DNA of 6,033 nt from Sphingobacterium thalpophilum (lineage in GTDB: Bacteria; Bacteroidota; Bacteroidia; Flavobacteriales; Flavobacteriaceae), in NCBI GenBank assembly GCA_943325255.2, contig CALPOS020000134.1:1-6033 (forward strand), in the 5' to 3' direction. Shown piece by piece: positions 5,796-6,033 of this stretch. The notes beneath the pieces were generated by a model that was not told the origin of the DNA, did not search any database, and saw only the letters and a program-made list of their open reading frames with translations. The first letter of the stretch is position 1, and every line of letters begins with the position of its first letter. The translations under genes were made by a program, and so were the position numbers.

Positions 5796-6033
5796 ATGGT
5801 TTCATTATCGTATAAAAACCGAATAGCGTTTAATTATATTCTAAGCACCGCTTTATTAATTTCGATTGTTTTTATTGCAGTTTATCAGATTATCTTTCAT
5901 AACGTAAATGCGCACATCAATTTTAATATCCGAGAAGAAGTAAAGAAACATATTGATGAAATTGAAATTGATGTAAACAATTCTTATCTCATTCAAGTTG
6001 ATCAATGGAGGGCGAGAGAACATAATACGGTAA
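5796..6033 (+). CDS. Sensor histidine kinase, N-terminal part only, cut by window edge
   Basis: From the ATG at 5796, five bases after the response-regulator stop, 79 codons are open to the window end. The visible part is a short basic N-terminus (SYKNRIAFNY), one transmembrane helix (about 12-34, ILSTALLISIVFIAVYQIIF) and the beginning of a periplasmic, charged, helical sensor region (HINFNIREEVKKHIDEIE, 40-57). The dimerisation/His box and ATPase domains would lie outside. The assignment rests on this membrane topology, the position directly behind an OmpR-type regulator, and resemblance to N-termini of flavobacterial sensor kinases. No Cys or His cluster that would point to a metal ligand is present in the short sensor part seen here. 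Confidence 0.85.
   Translation, partial: MVSLSYKNRIAFNYILSTALLISIVFIAVYQIIFHNVNAHINFNIREEVKKHIDEIEIDVNNSYLIQVDQWRAREHNTV

Overview
The window looks like chromosomal DNA from a member of the Bacteroidota, most likely a Flavobacterium-like Flavobacteriia. The grounds are low GC, a TAnnTTTG-type promoter element, weak Shine-Dalgarno sequences, and protein families and motif variants typical of that group. No mobile elements, tRNA or rRNA genes, CRISPR arrays or convincing terminators were seen. The organism assignment is an inference from style, not from a marker gene.

Left part (1-2002, minus strand): one long gene for a membrane-anchored, LTA-synthase/phosphoglycerol-transferase type sulfatase-fold enzyme. 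Its C-terminus runs off the left edge. The metal-binding and catalytic residues are intact.

Middle (2003-2158): a 156-base divergent intergenic region. It holds four 7-bp direct repeats spaced exactly 11 bp apart (2049-2088), the layout used by OmpR/PhoB-type response regulators. It also holds a 10-bp perfect palindrome (2096-2105) and a good -7 element (2125-2132) with no matching -33 element.

Right part (2159-6033, plus strand): a tightly packed six-gene operon with gaps of 3, -4, 12, 3 and 5 bases. The order is secreted thioredoxin-like protein, ApbE-type FAD:protein FMN transferase, small DUF4266-type lipoprotein ending in a Gly-rich Cys-Gly-Cys-Asn tail, DUF3570-type outer-membrane beta-barrel, OmpR-family response regulator, and the start of a sensor histidine kinase (cut by the right edge).

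Working model (inference): the first four proteins form a poorly described envelope redox or metal-handling system. The flavin transferase would modify a partner covalently (the SGAS motif of the DUF3570 protein is a candidate). The thioredoxin-like protein would keep the lipoprotein's Cys-Gly-Cys tail in its working redox state. The lipoprotein and barrel would act at the outer membrane. The two-component pair encoded behind them would sense the relevant signal and control the operon, plausibly through the 11-bp repeat array in front of it.
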